A stretch of 64,000 nt of DNA from Silene conica (Eukaryota; Streptophyta; Magnoliopsida; Caryophyllales; Caryophyllaceae): positions 58,301,048-58,365,047 of the forward strand of contig CM055311.2 of the NCBI GenBank assembly GCA_029255685.2. The letters run 5' to 3'. The notes beneath the pieces were generated by a model. That model was not told the DNA's origin. It worked only from the letters and a program-made list of their open reading frames with translations, and made no database searches. The stretch's first letter is position 1; every line of letters begins with the position of its first letter. This document shows, piece after piece, positions 11,261 to 22,749 of the stretch. A program made the position numbers and the translations under genes.

Positions 11261-12240
11261 AAATGATGAGATAAACGAATTTGAGCAGAAAAGCTCAAAT
11301 ATCTGTCTACGTGCATTAAAAATTGTTCCACGTGCATGATATGTCTGTCTATGTGCATGAAATAAAGTCATGTATTCACACTACCCGTAACTTTTAATAA
11401 TTAAACAAACAAGCCTATGAGCCCAATAAAAAAAGTTAAGAAGGCCCACTAGTAACCATTAAGACCAGGAAGTGGGTTATCACATTGGACCACTACATAA
11501 AATCGAGTTGGTCCTACACTAGAGTTGGCCAATCTACAGGTCAAACTATGAGCCCAATAAAGTCATGACTTTATTGGATGCCTATGAGCCCAATAAAGTC
11601 ACACTTTATATAATTAAACAAACAGGCCTATGAGCCCAATTAAAAAAAGATAATAAGGCCCACTAGTAAACAAATACCAAGAAGTGGGTTATTACATTGG
11701 ACCATTACATGAAATATCTGTCTACGTGCATTAAAAATTGTTCCACGTGCATGATATGTCTGTCTACGTGCATTAAATAAAGTCATGTATTCACACTACC
11801 CGTAACTTTTAATAATTAAACAAACAGGCCTATGAGCCCAATAAAAAAAGTTAAGAAGGCCCACTAGTAACCATTAAGACCAGGAAGTGGGTTATCACAT
11901 TGGACCACTACATAAAATCGAGTTGGTCCTACACTAGAATTGGCCAATCTACGGGTCAAACTATGAGCCCAATAAAGTCATGACTTTATTTCATGCCTAT
12001 GAGCCCAATAAAGTCACACTTTATATAATTAAACAAACAAGCCTATGAGCCCAATTTAAAAAAGATAATAAGGCCCACTAGTAAACAAGAAGCATGTTAT
12101 TTATTGAAGATAATAAGGCCCAATTAAAAAAAAGATAATAAGGCCCACTAGTTATTACATTGGACCATTACATGAAATATCTGTCTACGTGCATTAAAAA
12201 TTGTTCCACGTGCATGAAATAAACGTGACCAAAAGCATGC
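11260..12240 (+). repeat. Two and a part tandem copies of a ~415-460 bp unit
   Basis: Units start near ATCTGTCTACGTGCATTAAA at about 11301, 11716 and 12179 (the last partial). They contain AACAGGCCTATGAGCCCAAT, AAGGCCCACTAGTAA and a short CATGACTTTATT / AATAAAGTCATG inverted motif. They also carry the GTGCATNAAATA words found in introns on both sides. No gene is visible. They lie between two convergent transposon genes. Confidence 0.75.
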
Positions 12241-12249
12241 TATTTATTG

Positions 12250-12815
12250 AATATCACAGTTAGCTACCTAATCGACATTTACATTTGTATTGACTTTTCA
12301 CGTTATCTAAATTTATTACTGCTTGTTTGCTTATATTTATTTACTGCTTACTTAGATTTATTACCTTGTTGATAAACATCTTAGCCATAAACAATGAAAA
12401 CACACTCAAATGGTGGGAAGGGTGGGAAGTTTTTGACTCTTTTCGCTATCAATGGATGTCGAACTTTGATTTTTCCCGAGTGCAACTCCCCAGCTATGAC
12501 CATCCAGGGTGACTGATCACTACCATCTCAAGATAGCGACAAGAGACGGCAGTGATCAATCACCGTGGATGGTCATGGCTGAGGAGTTGAACCCGGGAAA
12601 AATCAAAGTTCGACATTCATTGACAGCGAAAAGAGTCAAAAACTTCCCACACTTCCCACCCTTCGAGTGTGTTTTCATTATTTATAATGAAGAAGTTTAT
12701 CCACAAGGTAATAAACTTAACCAATCAGTAAATAAATATAAGCAAGCAGCAGTAATAAATTTAGATAACGTAAAAAGTCAATACAAACGTAAATGTCGAT
12801 TAGATAGCTAAGTTG
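12250..12815. repeat. Large foldback: two ~265-bp inverted arms, ~30-nt loop
   Basis: The left arm (about 12250-12520) and right arm (about 12551-12815) are reverse complements at roughly 90% by eye. Both ends are marked by TAGCTA next to TCGACATTTAC / GTAAATGTCGA. The centre is GTGACTGATCAC then about 30 bases, then AGTGATCAATCAC. A transcript through here would form one long hairpin. It lies between the 3' ends of the Ulp1 and FAR1 genes. It could be a MITE-like insertion, a hairpin small-RNA locus or an inverted duplication of a captured sequence. I see no clear target-site duplication. Frames of 60-100 residues in the arms match no family I know. Confidence 0.85.
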
Positions 12816-13289
12816 CACACCTTGCTAAAATGTCGAAAGAAAATTAATTACAGCCCTAAATAATTCTAATAAATTAGTCATCCGAGAGTACGAGACCGCC
12901 AATCCACGCTCCGAACAAAATTGTGATAGCCCTCTTTGTCCAAAACAGCTACTGGTAATATGGTCCTGCAAGACTTTAAAAAATAAACTAGTTAAATGTT
13001 GAGCAACATCAAATGTCCCTCAAACTAATTTGACTATACTATCAAACCATAACAAGTCAACAATAATATCTCAAAGATGCATTCACTAGAAAGCAAAGTA
13101 ATACAGAAGCAGAATTGCTGAAGTCAGTGAAACAGAAAGAGTTGGAGCAAATCCAGATGATTCCAGCACTTGTTTGAAAAACGGGGAGATGAATCCAGAA
13201 TGTAGTAATAACGAAGTGTAAGCCATTTTTTACCCAACAAATGAGACTAAAAAAAGAAGAATAGCTCGATCGATTTAGTCACTGCATAC
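12816..13289. other. Intergenic, no gene seen
   Basis: AT-rich sequence between the foldback and the stop codon of the FAR1-like gene. It probably includes the 3' untranslated region of that minus-strand gene. Confidence 0.35.
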
Positions 13290-16200
13290 CTATTGTGTCT
13301 GCTCATCCTCGGTTGTCCTTCGGTCACAATTCCTGCTGTCATGGTTCGCCATCTCCCCACATGCCCTGCATTTTCTTAGTGGTTTCTTCTTCACTTCCCC
13401 TGCTCGTTCTCTCTGTGAGATCAGCCTTTTCCCCGAACCTTTATTTTTGCACTATCTTGGAGGCAAAACAGTAATTTCAGTGGGCCTGCTTTTTCCTAAA
13501 AGCATCCCAATTTCAGCATTCTTGTCCTTTCCCTTTGCACTACCAATATTGCTGCCACTTTCATCAGGCGCAATTTTAACCCTTTCCTTGAACTCACGCA
13601 AAATCCCAAGCAACTCATCACAATGCACCGGACTCTGTTCAACAAGTGCCACGCAACCAAACAACTCTGACCATAACTCTCCTACTTTGTTTTTCTGTAC
13701 ATCCATTGATGTACAGTCAGCAAGCAACTGGCCATTAGGGCCGACGATTGGTTTGCAGGTTGCTAGTTTGCTCCACCGACTAAGTAGGAAGTCACTTGGA
13801 ACTTTCTGAATTCCCCGATCTTTAAGGACACACAGAGCATGTCGACAAAGTATTCCATGTCGTTCAAACTTCTTGCAAGTGCACACTGTTGCAGAATCAT
13901 CCTGACCAAAACCAACCTTATACGTTTTCTTTCGAACATGATCTATGATCTCTATGTATACAATTGGAAGGGCTGGATCTTTTTCTTTATCCCTGCTTCG
14001 ACTTCCTTTTGAAACTCACGGAAGATTGTTGGAGTGTAGAATTCTGATGCATTCTTTTCTAGGGCTACTTTAGTCAACAAGTGGGGGAATGAGTTCTTTG
14101 ATTGTGCAATCAGTTTCGATTGAGTCCATCTTTGTGCATCCATCGCACTCTCAAACCTCATCCAAAACTCAACTAGGGTTAAATTAGGATTAGTGAAGTT
14201 GCTGAAAAAGTGGTTTTCTGACTCGGACCTCGAGGTGGTTCTCATCAGACCTCCTAAAAATAGGTCGCGGAAATAAGCTGGAATCCACCTATCTCTAATC
14301 TTAAACTTATCCGTAAGCCACACATTATCCGACAATCCATGAGCCTCAACTATTTCTGTCCATCTTTCCTCAAATTCAGCCGGCTCCAAATCGTCACTCC
14401 AGACACACCGGTTTATCTCTTTCAAAAACTCGGTATCTTTACAAACTAAAGGTCCTACTTTCTCAGGAAGTTTTTTTAAGATATGCCACATGCAATATCT
14501 ATGTTGCACTTTTTCTCCCCATGCAATATTCATTCCTTCCTCTATACCCAAATCTTCATCCGTAATCACACAAACGGGATGATGACCACCCATCGCCTCT
14601 ACAAATCTAGTAAAAAGCCATGCAAATGATTCCTTACTCTCATTACTAAGAAGTCCAGCCCCAAATGTCACACACCTCTTATGATTATCCACCCCCGTGA
14701 AAGGTGCAAAAATCATCCTATATTTATTTTTTCTAAAGGTGGTATCGAAAGAGGTCATGTCTCCGAAGATCAAATAGTTTTTAATGCTAATAGGGTCAGC
14801 CCAAAATACGTGTGACAATCGACCTTTTTCATCAACCTCAAAATCAAAGTAAAATGAGGGACACATGTGTTTGGTCTTCATAAAATGCTCAATAAGCATT
14901 TGAGCATCCCCCTCAGACAAATAATTTTTGATATCTCTTGAAAAATTCTTAAAATCTTCCAATGACGCACCCACATTCTTGTAACCCCTAACATACTCCT
15001 TAAATAACCTATAAGACTTAACTGGTCCAATGTTATTTTTGGAGTTATCAATTATCATTTTCTTGTGAAATATACTTAATTCCCTTGTTTGGGTCAAATG
15101 TACCATTGTTGTAGGTGTTTGTGGCATATGATTATGACCTTCATGAAAATCATAAATTTGGTATTTACCAATATCAGGACCTTCATTCATAATTCGCTTA
15201 AACTTAATACAAGAAGGACATTCTATCCTAGTCCTTTGCCTCCGGTGATTTTTCCCTTTGGGTTGACATACTCCAGCCTTATTACAGACGCATTTCTTAT
15301 GGGTAATGACACCATTTTTAGACTTTTGGGAGCTTAACCTAGTAACAAATCCACATTCTTTGGCATATGTGTCATAAAACTCAACACCCAAGTCAAGCGT
15401 ATCGAACAGCATACCAATAACAGGCTTAAGATGGATGGCACACTCAAAAATCCGATTCGTGTTGCTTGAAGAACCTTCTGCTGCCTCCTCGTCCTCTGGC
15501 TGTGGCTGCTCTACAGGCTGCTCTACAGGCTGCTCTACTACGATACCTGCATATGTGGTGCAATTAAAGTAAGAAAGATGAAGGGAGGTGCAAAAATATG
15601 AATTACACTCTCACAAAATAGTGTTAGTGCTGCTGGATAATCCAAGTACACTCCCCCCTGACCATAAACATTCTATTACATAACCACATCTGTAGAACAT
15701 CACCATTCAAACCTCCAAAGCGAGAGTCTCTAAATACTTGTCTTACACATGCATGGAAAAGTGTTATATGTGCATGGAATAAACTTCTACATGCATCAAA
15801 TACGTAAAATCCTGTTCTCTAATAGACATCAAACAAAATAGACATCACTGTACTACTGCACAATAAACATTGGCACCTTATTTGACGCAAACAGAACCTT
15901 ATTTCGTGCACACTGATCCTTATTTCATGCATGTAAAGAGGACGGATATCCTCAAACCTAAGAATAATTGCCTAAAAAAACCTTAAAACATCAAGCAAGC
16001 AACTAAGACAAATCATTAAAACCAAAAGATCATCAGACAACTAAGACAACCATGAAACTCAAAATTTAAGGATGAACAGAATTGTACCTTCAACAAGTTC
16101 GAAAGTCACAACTTCAGGGTCACGTTCAACTGCTAGTGCAGATACTTCTGATAAAACTTCAACAATCAATCCTTCTTTTGTAATGACATTTGAAGAAGAG

Positions 16201-16863
16201 CAGTGGTCATTATTGCTAATATTGCTGCAACACGAAATGTCAAAAGTTAAATAAACAACAATCTAACAGTATACATTATCTATTAAGTGAATTTGATACA
16301 CAAAATCACAATTTGATGCGCCTCAACAGAAATTTGATGCACATAATATACAAAATGAGATGCACGTAAACAGTCTCCAGTGTCCAAATTTCAAGAAATT
16401 TATGTGATTTCTCAATTTCTGCAGCCCTAATATCTCAATTAAGCCAATCTCATTCACAAAATCGTAATTTGATGCACATACACATGTATTAGATGCACAT
16501 AAACAGTCTCCAATTCCATGATTTCAACAAATTTAGGAAGTCAGTTAAATTCCCTAAGGCTAATTTCTAAGTGTCCCCAATTCAATTAACGAAACTCCCT
16601 AACCCTAATTGTATTCACGAAACTCCCTAATTTTTCAGTTTCCCCAATTAATACACGAAACTCCCTAACCCTAATTTCTCAGTTTCCCCAATTGAATTCA
16701 CGAAACCCTAATTTCAGAAGCATAATTCATCAACCCAGAAAGTTAATCGATGAATCAAAACGATAATTCAGCCCTAATTCAACTAATTTAATCAACTAAT
16801 TCAACTAATTTTCGCAAAAAAATCATAAAAATCGAAACTTTACCTCGAATTAAAAGGCTCCAT
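13290..16863 (-). pseudogene. FAR1/FHY3-type MULE transposase gene, two breaks
   Basis: Exons on the minus strand: 16863-16844 (starts MEPFNS), 16224-16088 and 15546-13290. The junctions keep phase. The protein has a FAR1 DNA-binding domain (EFYDTYAKECGFVTR, about 15380-15130). A MULE transposase core follows with Asp in SFDTTF (14746-14744) and Asp in VITDEDLG (about 14560). Then SRSESENHFF (about 14215), a SWIM zinc finger CTCKKFERHGILCRHA (about 13885-13838) and a CCHC knuckle CRACGEMANHDSRNC (about 13370-13325). Such proteins act as transposases of Mutator-like elements, and domesticated relatives are phytochrome-A signalling factors. A one-base shift in the A-run near 13975-13985 separates the core from the SWIM finger. 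An in-frame TAG at 13454-13452 precedes the knuckle. No other stops, so decay is recent or partly assembly error. Confidence 0.85.
15740..16520 (-). repeat. GCATNAAATA-word clusters in FAR1-like introns and exon flanks
   Basis: Repeated words such as ATGCATGGAAAAGTG, GTGCATGGAATAAAC, TGCATCAAATAC and the complementary TTTGATGCACAT occur at about 15750-15800, 15890-15930 and 16310-16500. They match the words in the Ulp1 gene introns. They fall outside the coding exons. Confidence 0.6.
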
Positions 16864-17185
16864 TGATTGAAGCAACGTCGAAAGGTTAATTGTCGAATAA
16901 TTTAGTGAGTAAATTTGATAGTCGAAGAATTAGAGTAATGGCGAAAGTTTTGATGGTCGAAGAATTAGGTTAATGGCGGAGGATTTTCGTATTCGAAGAG
17001 AGATCAAAAATGAGGAGAGAGAAAGTGAATTTGGGAAATGAGGAAGTTTGCAGGGGTTTGGGGGGGTATACGCGTTAAAATTGAGGGGAAGCGGATCCAA
17101 TGGTTATTAATCAGACTAACAGATCTAAGGGTTATTAATTGGTTCTCATGGTTCTCATCATATGGGTGGTTCTCACCTGATCTCG

Positions 17186-17191
<6 letters not shown>
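16864..17191 (-). mobile_element. Promoter side and putative element terminus beside the FAR1-like gene
   Basis: Read outward-in on the minus strand it begins GGGTCGAGATCAGGTGAGAA, has repeated GAGAACCA words, AACCCTTAGATCTG, and an AACCATTGGATCC box. It abuts (TA)n. The layout resembles the termini at 22075-22170 and 28010-28080. I infer it is the end of a MULE-like element whose transposase is the FAR1-like gene. The opposite end was not found. A short match, CCCTCAATTTT, at about 3920 may be chance. Confidence 0.5.

Positions 17192-17234
<43 letters not shown>
17192..17234. repeat. (TA)n microsatellite
   Basis: About 21 TA units between the FAR1-side terminus and the (GA)n start of the first foldback element. 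Confidence 0.95.
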
Positions 17235-17251
<17 letters not shown>

Positions 17252-19735
17252 TTGCATCTTGTGAGGTCTATGATCTTAAATGAGGATTAAGGTCTACTTG
17301 TAGATCCAAATAAGAACCATTGGATCAATAAGAAGAACCATGAGATGATGCCACGTGGATAATACAATTTAAGCAAAAAACGCAAAAATTACAAAAATTA
17401 CTTCAGTGGGAGTCGATCCCGCGACCTCGAGCGACAAAGACAAATAATTTCCCAACTCTGCCCAGCGTCCTTGTCAATTTTTGTAATATTGTACCGTATT
17501 TAACACATGATTTTTGAAGTATAATTTTAGGTCAAATTTAAGCAAGAAACATAAGCGCCACTAATGGGGATCGAGCCCGAAACCTCCAATTTCATGTACC
17601 AAAGGCTTATTCATTGTTCCATATACACTTTGCTGATTAATTTCATACTGTAAAAGATTTATACGATTTTATACGAGGTTTTTATTTGGAATTAACTTAA
17701 CAAGTATACCTGTTTCGCATCAATTTCCTATTTATTCTTCCGTCTTCTTCTTTGGTTACCTTGTTAATTGCTTCTTCTCGAAATATTTTTTTTTCTCGAA
17801 ATATTTTTTTTCGAAATTTTTTTGTTCTCGACATTTTTTTTTCGAAATGCTTTTTCGAGAATTTTTTTTTCTTGAATTTTTTTTTAAATTTTTTTCGTAA
17901 TATTGTTTTGAAGAATCCGTGATATCTTATTAAGTAACTTGTGCTATTGTAATAAAAAAAATCGAGAAAAAAAAGGGTTCACTCGAGGTCGCGGGATCGA
18001 CATGTCTAAATGCGTGATATCTTATTAAGTAACTTCTTTGGCTAAATGCGTAAATACACATGGCTAAATGCGTAGATACACATGTCTAAATGCGTAGATA
18101 CACCCCTTTAAATGCGTAGATACACATGGCTAAATGCGTAGATACACATGGTTAAATGCGTAGTTACACATGGTTAAATGCGTAGATACGCATGGCTAAA
18201 TGCGTAGACACACACCTTTTAATGCGTAGATACACATCTCTAAATGCGTAGATACACATGTCTAAATGCGTAGATACACTCCTTTAAATGCGTAGATACA
18301 CATGTCTAGTAGATACACACCTTTAAATACGTAGATACACATGGCTAAATTGTAGATACATATCTCTTAATGCGTAGATACACACCTTTAAATGCGCAGA
18401 TACACATCTCTAAATGCGTAGATACACATCTTTAAATGCGTAGATACACATGTCTAAATGCGTAGATACACACCTTTAAATTCGTAGGTACACATGTCTA
18501 GTAGATACACACCTTAAATACGTAGATACACATGGCTAAATGCGTAGATACACATCTCTTAATTCGTAGATACACATCTCTAAATGCGTAGATACACACC
18601 TTTAAATGCGTAGATACACACCTTTAAATGCGTAGATACACATGTCTAAATGCGTATATACACATGGCTAAATGCGTAGATACACACCTTTAAATGAGTA
18701 GATACACATGTCTAGTTGATACACACCTTTAAATACGTAGATACACATGGCTAAATGCGTAGATACACATCTCTTAATGCGTAGATACACATGTCTAAAT
18801 GCGTAGATACACATCTCTTAATGCGTAGATACACATCTCTAAATGTGTAGATACACATGTCTAAATACGTATTATACACACCATTAAATGCATAGATACA
18901 CATGGATAAATGCGTAGATACACATCTCTAAATGTGTAGATACACATGGCTAAATGCGTAGATACACCTTTTAATGTGTAGATAAAATGGCAAAATGCGT
19001 AGATACACACCTTTAAATACGTAGATACGCATGGCTAAATGCGTAGATACACATCTCTAAATGCGTAGATACACATATCTAAATGCGTAGATACACGCCT
19101 TTAAATGCGTAGATACACACATTTAAATGCGTAGATACACAACTTTGAATGTGTAGGTACGCATCTCGAAGTTTTTTTTATCGATAAAAAAAAAATGAAA
19201 AAGAAAAATTTCGAATTTTTTTTTCTCGAAATTTTTTTCATTAGAATAGCACAAGTTACTCAAAATACAATATCACAGGTTTTTCAAAAAAATATTCCGA
19301 AAAAAATGAAAAAAAAATTCGGATATAAAATGAAAAAAAAAATTCGAATAAAAAAACTCGAGAATAAGCCATTAACAAGGTAATCAAAGAAGAAGCCAGA
19401 AGAACAAATAATCAATTTATGCGAAACGGGTCTACTTGTTAAATTAATTCTAAACAAATACCTTGTATAAGATTGTATAGATCTTTTACTATATGAAACT
19501 AATCAACAAAGTCTGCGTGGCCGATTGGTTTAGGTATTGGTCTTTGAAACTGGAGGTGTAGTGTTCGACTCCTAATTCCCGCAGGTTTTGATTTTTGCTT
19601 AGTAGTAAAATTGTCGCGTCTTAAATACCATACAATATTATACTAATCAACAAAAACACTGTGGCCTATTGGTTAAGCTGTTTGGCTTTAATATTTGAGG
19701 TCGCGGGTTCGATGCCTATCGCTGGCTGTTTTTGA
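17235..19735. mobile_element. Non-autonomous foldback element A1
   Basis: Order: (GA)n; terminal sequence TTGCATCTTGTGAGGTCTAT, CTTAAATGAGGATTAAGG, ACCATTGGATCAAT; two tRNA-like modules on the minus strand (about 17395-17475 and 17550-17635); poly-T with TCGAAAT (17785-17890); minisatellite 18005-19165; poly-A with TTCGA (19185-19350); two tRNA-like modules on the plus strand (about 19515-19590 and 19668-19730). Its right side runs into the next (TA)n without the GA-rich terminus. The terminal ~125 bp reappear inverted at about 21820-21945. No credible protein gene. Confidence 0.75.
18005..19165 (+). repeat. ~20-23 bp minisatellite TAAATGCGTAGATACACATG
   Basis: About 50 units of the type AAATGCGTAGATACACATG plus a variable 2-4 bases (GCT, TCT, CCTTT, CTCTT). 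Both unit length and sequence vary. The same repeat appears inverted in the next two elements. Confidence 0.95.
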
Positions 19736-19767
19736 TTTTATATATATAGATATATAGATATATATAT
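19736..19767. repeat. Short (TA)n/(GATA)-like tract
   Basis: TATATATAGATATATAGATA-type tract separating foldback elements A1 and A2. Confidence 0.9.
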
Positions 19768-20407
19768 ATAGCGAGAATCATGTGAGGTCTACATCTTAAA
19801 TGAGGATTGAGGTCTACTAGGTTTAAGCAAAAATCAAAACTGCCAACTTCAGGGGTCGAACCTGCGACCTCCTGTATCAAAGCCAACAACTTAACCAACG
19901 GATCACAAAGTGTTTGCTTATTAGTATAGTATTTATTTATATTTAACACGCGAAGCTTTTCTACTAAGAAAAAAATCGAAAACTGCTGACACTGGGGTTC
20001 GAAAATTGAACCTCAGGTTTCAAAGACGAAATCCAAACCAATGCACCACAATGTCATTGTTTATTAATACGATATTGTGTAATATATAAGATGGAAACAT
20101 TTTCGAAGACAATAATTGTCAATAGGGATTTAAATTTTTTTTTCGAAATTTTTTTTTTGAAAATCTTTTCTCCGGTTTTTTTTTTCAATTTTTTTCCGAG
20201 ATTATTTTTTGTCGAATTTTTTTTTTCTCGAGATTTTTTTTTCGAATTTTTTTCTCGACATTTTTTTTCACAAATTTTATTTTCTTAAGATTTTGTTTTT
20301 CATTTTTTTTCGTAATATTGTTTTGGAGAAACCGTGATATTGTATTGAGTAACTTGTGTTATTGTAATGAAAAAAATTCGAGAAAAAAAAATTTCGAGAA
20401 AAAAAAA

Positions 20408-21225
20408 ATTTCGAGATGTGTATCTACGCATTTAAATGTGTGTATCTACGCATTTAGCCATGTGTATCTACGTATTTAAAGGTGTGTATCTACGCATTTA
20501 GACATGTGTATCAACGCATTTAGCCATGTGTATCTAGACATTTAGCCATGTGTATCTACGCATTTAAAGTTGTGTATCTACGCATTTAAAGATATGTATC
20601 TACGCATTTAGCAATGCGTATCTACGCATTTAAAGGTGTTTATCTACGCATTTAGATATGTGTATCTATGCATTTAAACATGTGTATCTACGCATTAAGA
20701 GATGTGTATTTACGCATTTAGCCATGTGTATCTACGTATTTATGTGTATCTACGCATTTAGAGATGTGTATCTACGTATTTAAAGGTGTGTAACTACACA
20801 TTTAGCCATGTGTATCTACGCATTTAGAGATGTGTATCGACGCATTTAACCATGTGTATCTACGCATTTAATGGTGTGTATCTACGCATTTAGCCATTTG
20901 TATCTACGTATTTAAAGTTGTGTATCTACACATTTAGACATGTGTATCAACGCATTTCGTCATGTGTATCTACGCATTTCGCCATGTGTATCTACGCATT
21001 TAGAGGTGTGTATCTACTACGCATTTAGAAATGTGTATCTACGCATTAAGAGATGTGTATCTACGCATTTAGCCATGTGTATCTACGTATTTAAAGGTGT
21101 GTATCTACGCATTTAGACATGTGTATCTACGCATTTAGAGATGTGTATCTACGCATTTAACCATGTGTATCTACCAATTTAGCCATCTGTATCTACGCAT
21201 TTAAATCTACGCATTTAGACATGAA
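20408..21225 (-). repeat. Minisatellite, inverted orientation
   Basis: Same unit as at 18005-19165 but complementary: CATGTGTATCTACGCATTTA, with variants AAAGG, GCC, GAGA and GACA between cores. Confidence 0.95.
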
Positions 21226-21227
21226 AA

Positions 21228-21352
21228 TGGCCTAATCCAATCATAAACCCTTCCCTTCCTATTTTCGTTCAAATAGGATAAAAAATCAAAAGACACCCTA
21301 GAAGGAAAGAGTGAACCCCTTTTTGGGGACCGGGTATCCTAAAACGGGATGA
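21228..21352 (-). repeat. Diverged single copy of the 2.4-3.9 kb satellite
   Basis: Reads GGCCTAATCCAATCATAAAC, CCTTCCCTT, then AAAAGACACCCTAGAAGG, GTGAACCCCTTTTTGGGGAC and GGGTATCCTAAAACGGGA. These are the complement of the satellite boxes in the correct order. Confidence 0.85.
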
Positions 21353-21944
21353 GAAATGGTTACTCAATACAATATCATGGGTTTTTCAAAACAATATTAC
21401 GAAAAAAATGAAATAAAAAAATTCGAAAAAAAAAAAAGAAAAAAAAATTGAGTAAAAAACATTTCGAGAAAAAAAATTTACGAAAAAAAATATTTCGAGA
21501 AGAAGTCATTAACAAGGTAACCAAAGAACGAGCTAGAAGAATAAATAAGAAATTTATGCGAAACGAGTATACTTCTTAAGTTAATTCAAAACAAAGACCT
21601 CGTATTAAACTGTATAAACTAATTACAATATGATTATAATCAATGAAGTTGTTGTGGCACAATGGTTAATGCATTAGTTTATTGACGTGGAGGTACTGGG
21701 ATTGACTCCTTTTGGCGGCGTCTTTTTTTTTTTGATTAAATATAACCATTTGGAGCCCGTGGTCGCGGGTTCGACCCCCACTGGAGTAGTGTTTATTTTT
21801 TTTGCTGAAATTGTACATTATCTACGTGGCATCATCTCATGGTTGTTCTTGTTGATCCAATGGTTCTTATTTGGATCTACAAGTAGACCTTAATCCTCAT
21901 TTAAGATCGACCTCACAAGATGCAATCTCTCTCTCTCTCTCTCT

Positions 21945-21990
21945 CTATATATCTATATATCTATATATATATATATATATATCTATATAT

Positions 21991-22074
<84 letters not shown>
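21945..22074. repeat. (TA)n microsatellite, ~130 bp
   Basis: Long TA tract with a few TC interruptions, between the (CT)n end of A2 and the start of element B. Confidence 0.97.
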
Positions 22075-22077
<3 letters not shown>

Positions 22078-22749
22078 CTGGGATCCTGTGAGATCTACTT
22101 CTTAAATGAGAATTGAGGTCTATTCTTACATGAGGATTGCATCTTAACCATTGGATTTAATTGAGATTTGTAACTTTGGTAAAGAAAACTTACACTTAAG
22201 ATAATATTTTTTTTTATCGAGATTTTTTTTTATCAAATTTTTTTTCTTGAAAATCTTTATTCGAAAGTTTTTTTTCCGAAATTTTTTTGTGTCGAAATTT
22301 TTGTTCGAAACTTTTTTTTCTCCGAATTTTTTTCGAAATTTTTTTACGAAAATTTTTTTTTCTCCAACTTTTTTTTCGAACCTTTCTTCTCCAAATTTTT
22401 TTCGAAAATTTTCTCGAAAATCTTTTTTCGAAACTTTTTTTCCCAAGTTTTTTTCTCGGAATTTTTTTTCAAAACTTTTTTCTCCGAATTTTTTTCGACT
22501 TTTTTTTTTCTACGGATTTTTTTTACGAAACTTTTTTTTTCTCCAACTTTTCTTTCGAACCTTTTTTCTCCGATTTTTTTTCCGAAATTTTTTTTCCGAA
22601 TTTATTTTTTCTCGAGATTCTTTTTTCTCGAAATTGTTTTTTCTCGACATTTTTTTTGAAATATTTTTATCAATTTTTTTTCACGAAATTTTTTTTTTCT
22701 TTTTTTCGTAATATTGTTTTAGAGAACCCGTGATATTGTATTTTTGAGT

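Larger units (their letters stand above)
19768..21944. mobile_element. Non-autonomous foldback element A2
   Basis: Begins GCGAGAATCATGTGAGGTCT, then CTTAAATGAGGATTGAGGTC. Order: a tRNA-like module on the minus strand (about 19835-19905), a second (about 19985-20050), poly-T/TCGA (20125-20325), inverted minisatellite, a satellite fragment, poly-A/TTCGA (21395-21500), two plus-strand tRNA-like modules (about 21650-21720 and 21745-21790), and a right terminus ending CACAAGATGCAATC then (CT)n. Same layout as A1; no protein gene. Confidence 0.75.

Noticed and set aside
19515..19730. Functional tRNA genes
   Set aside because: Box-like motifs are present but stems and anticodon arms are not convincing, and modules differ strongly from one another.
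22144..22733. Phe/Lys-rich open frames of 100-154 residues on both strands
   Set aside because: They translate the poly-T/TCGAA arm; low-complexity artefacts.
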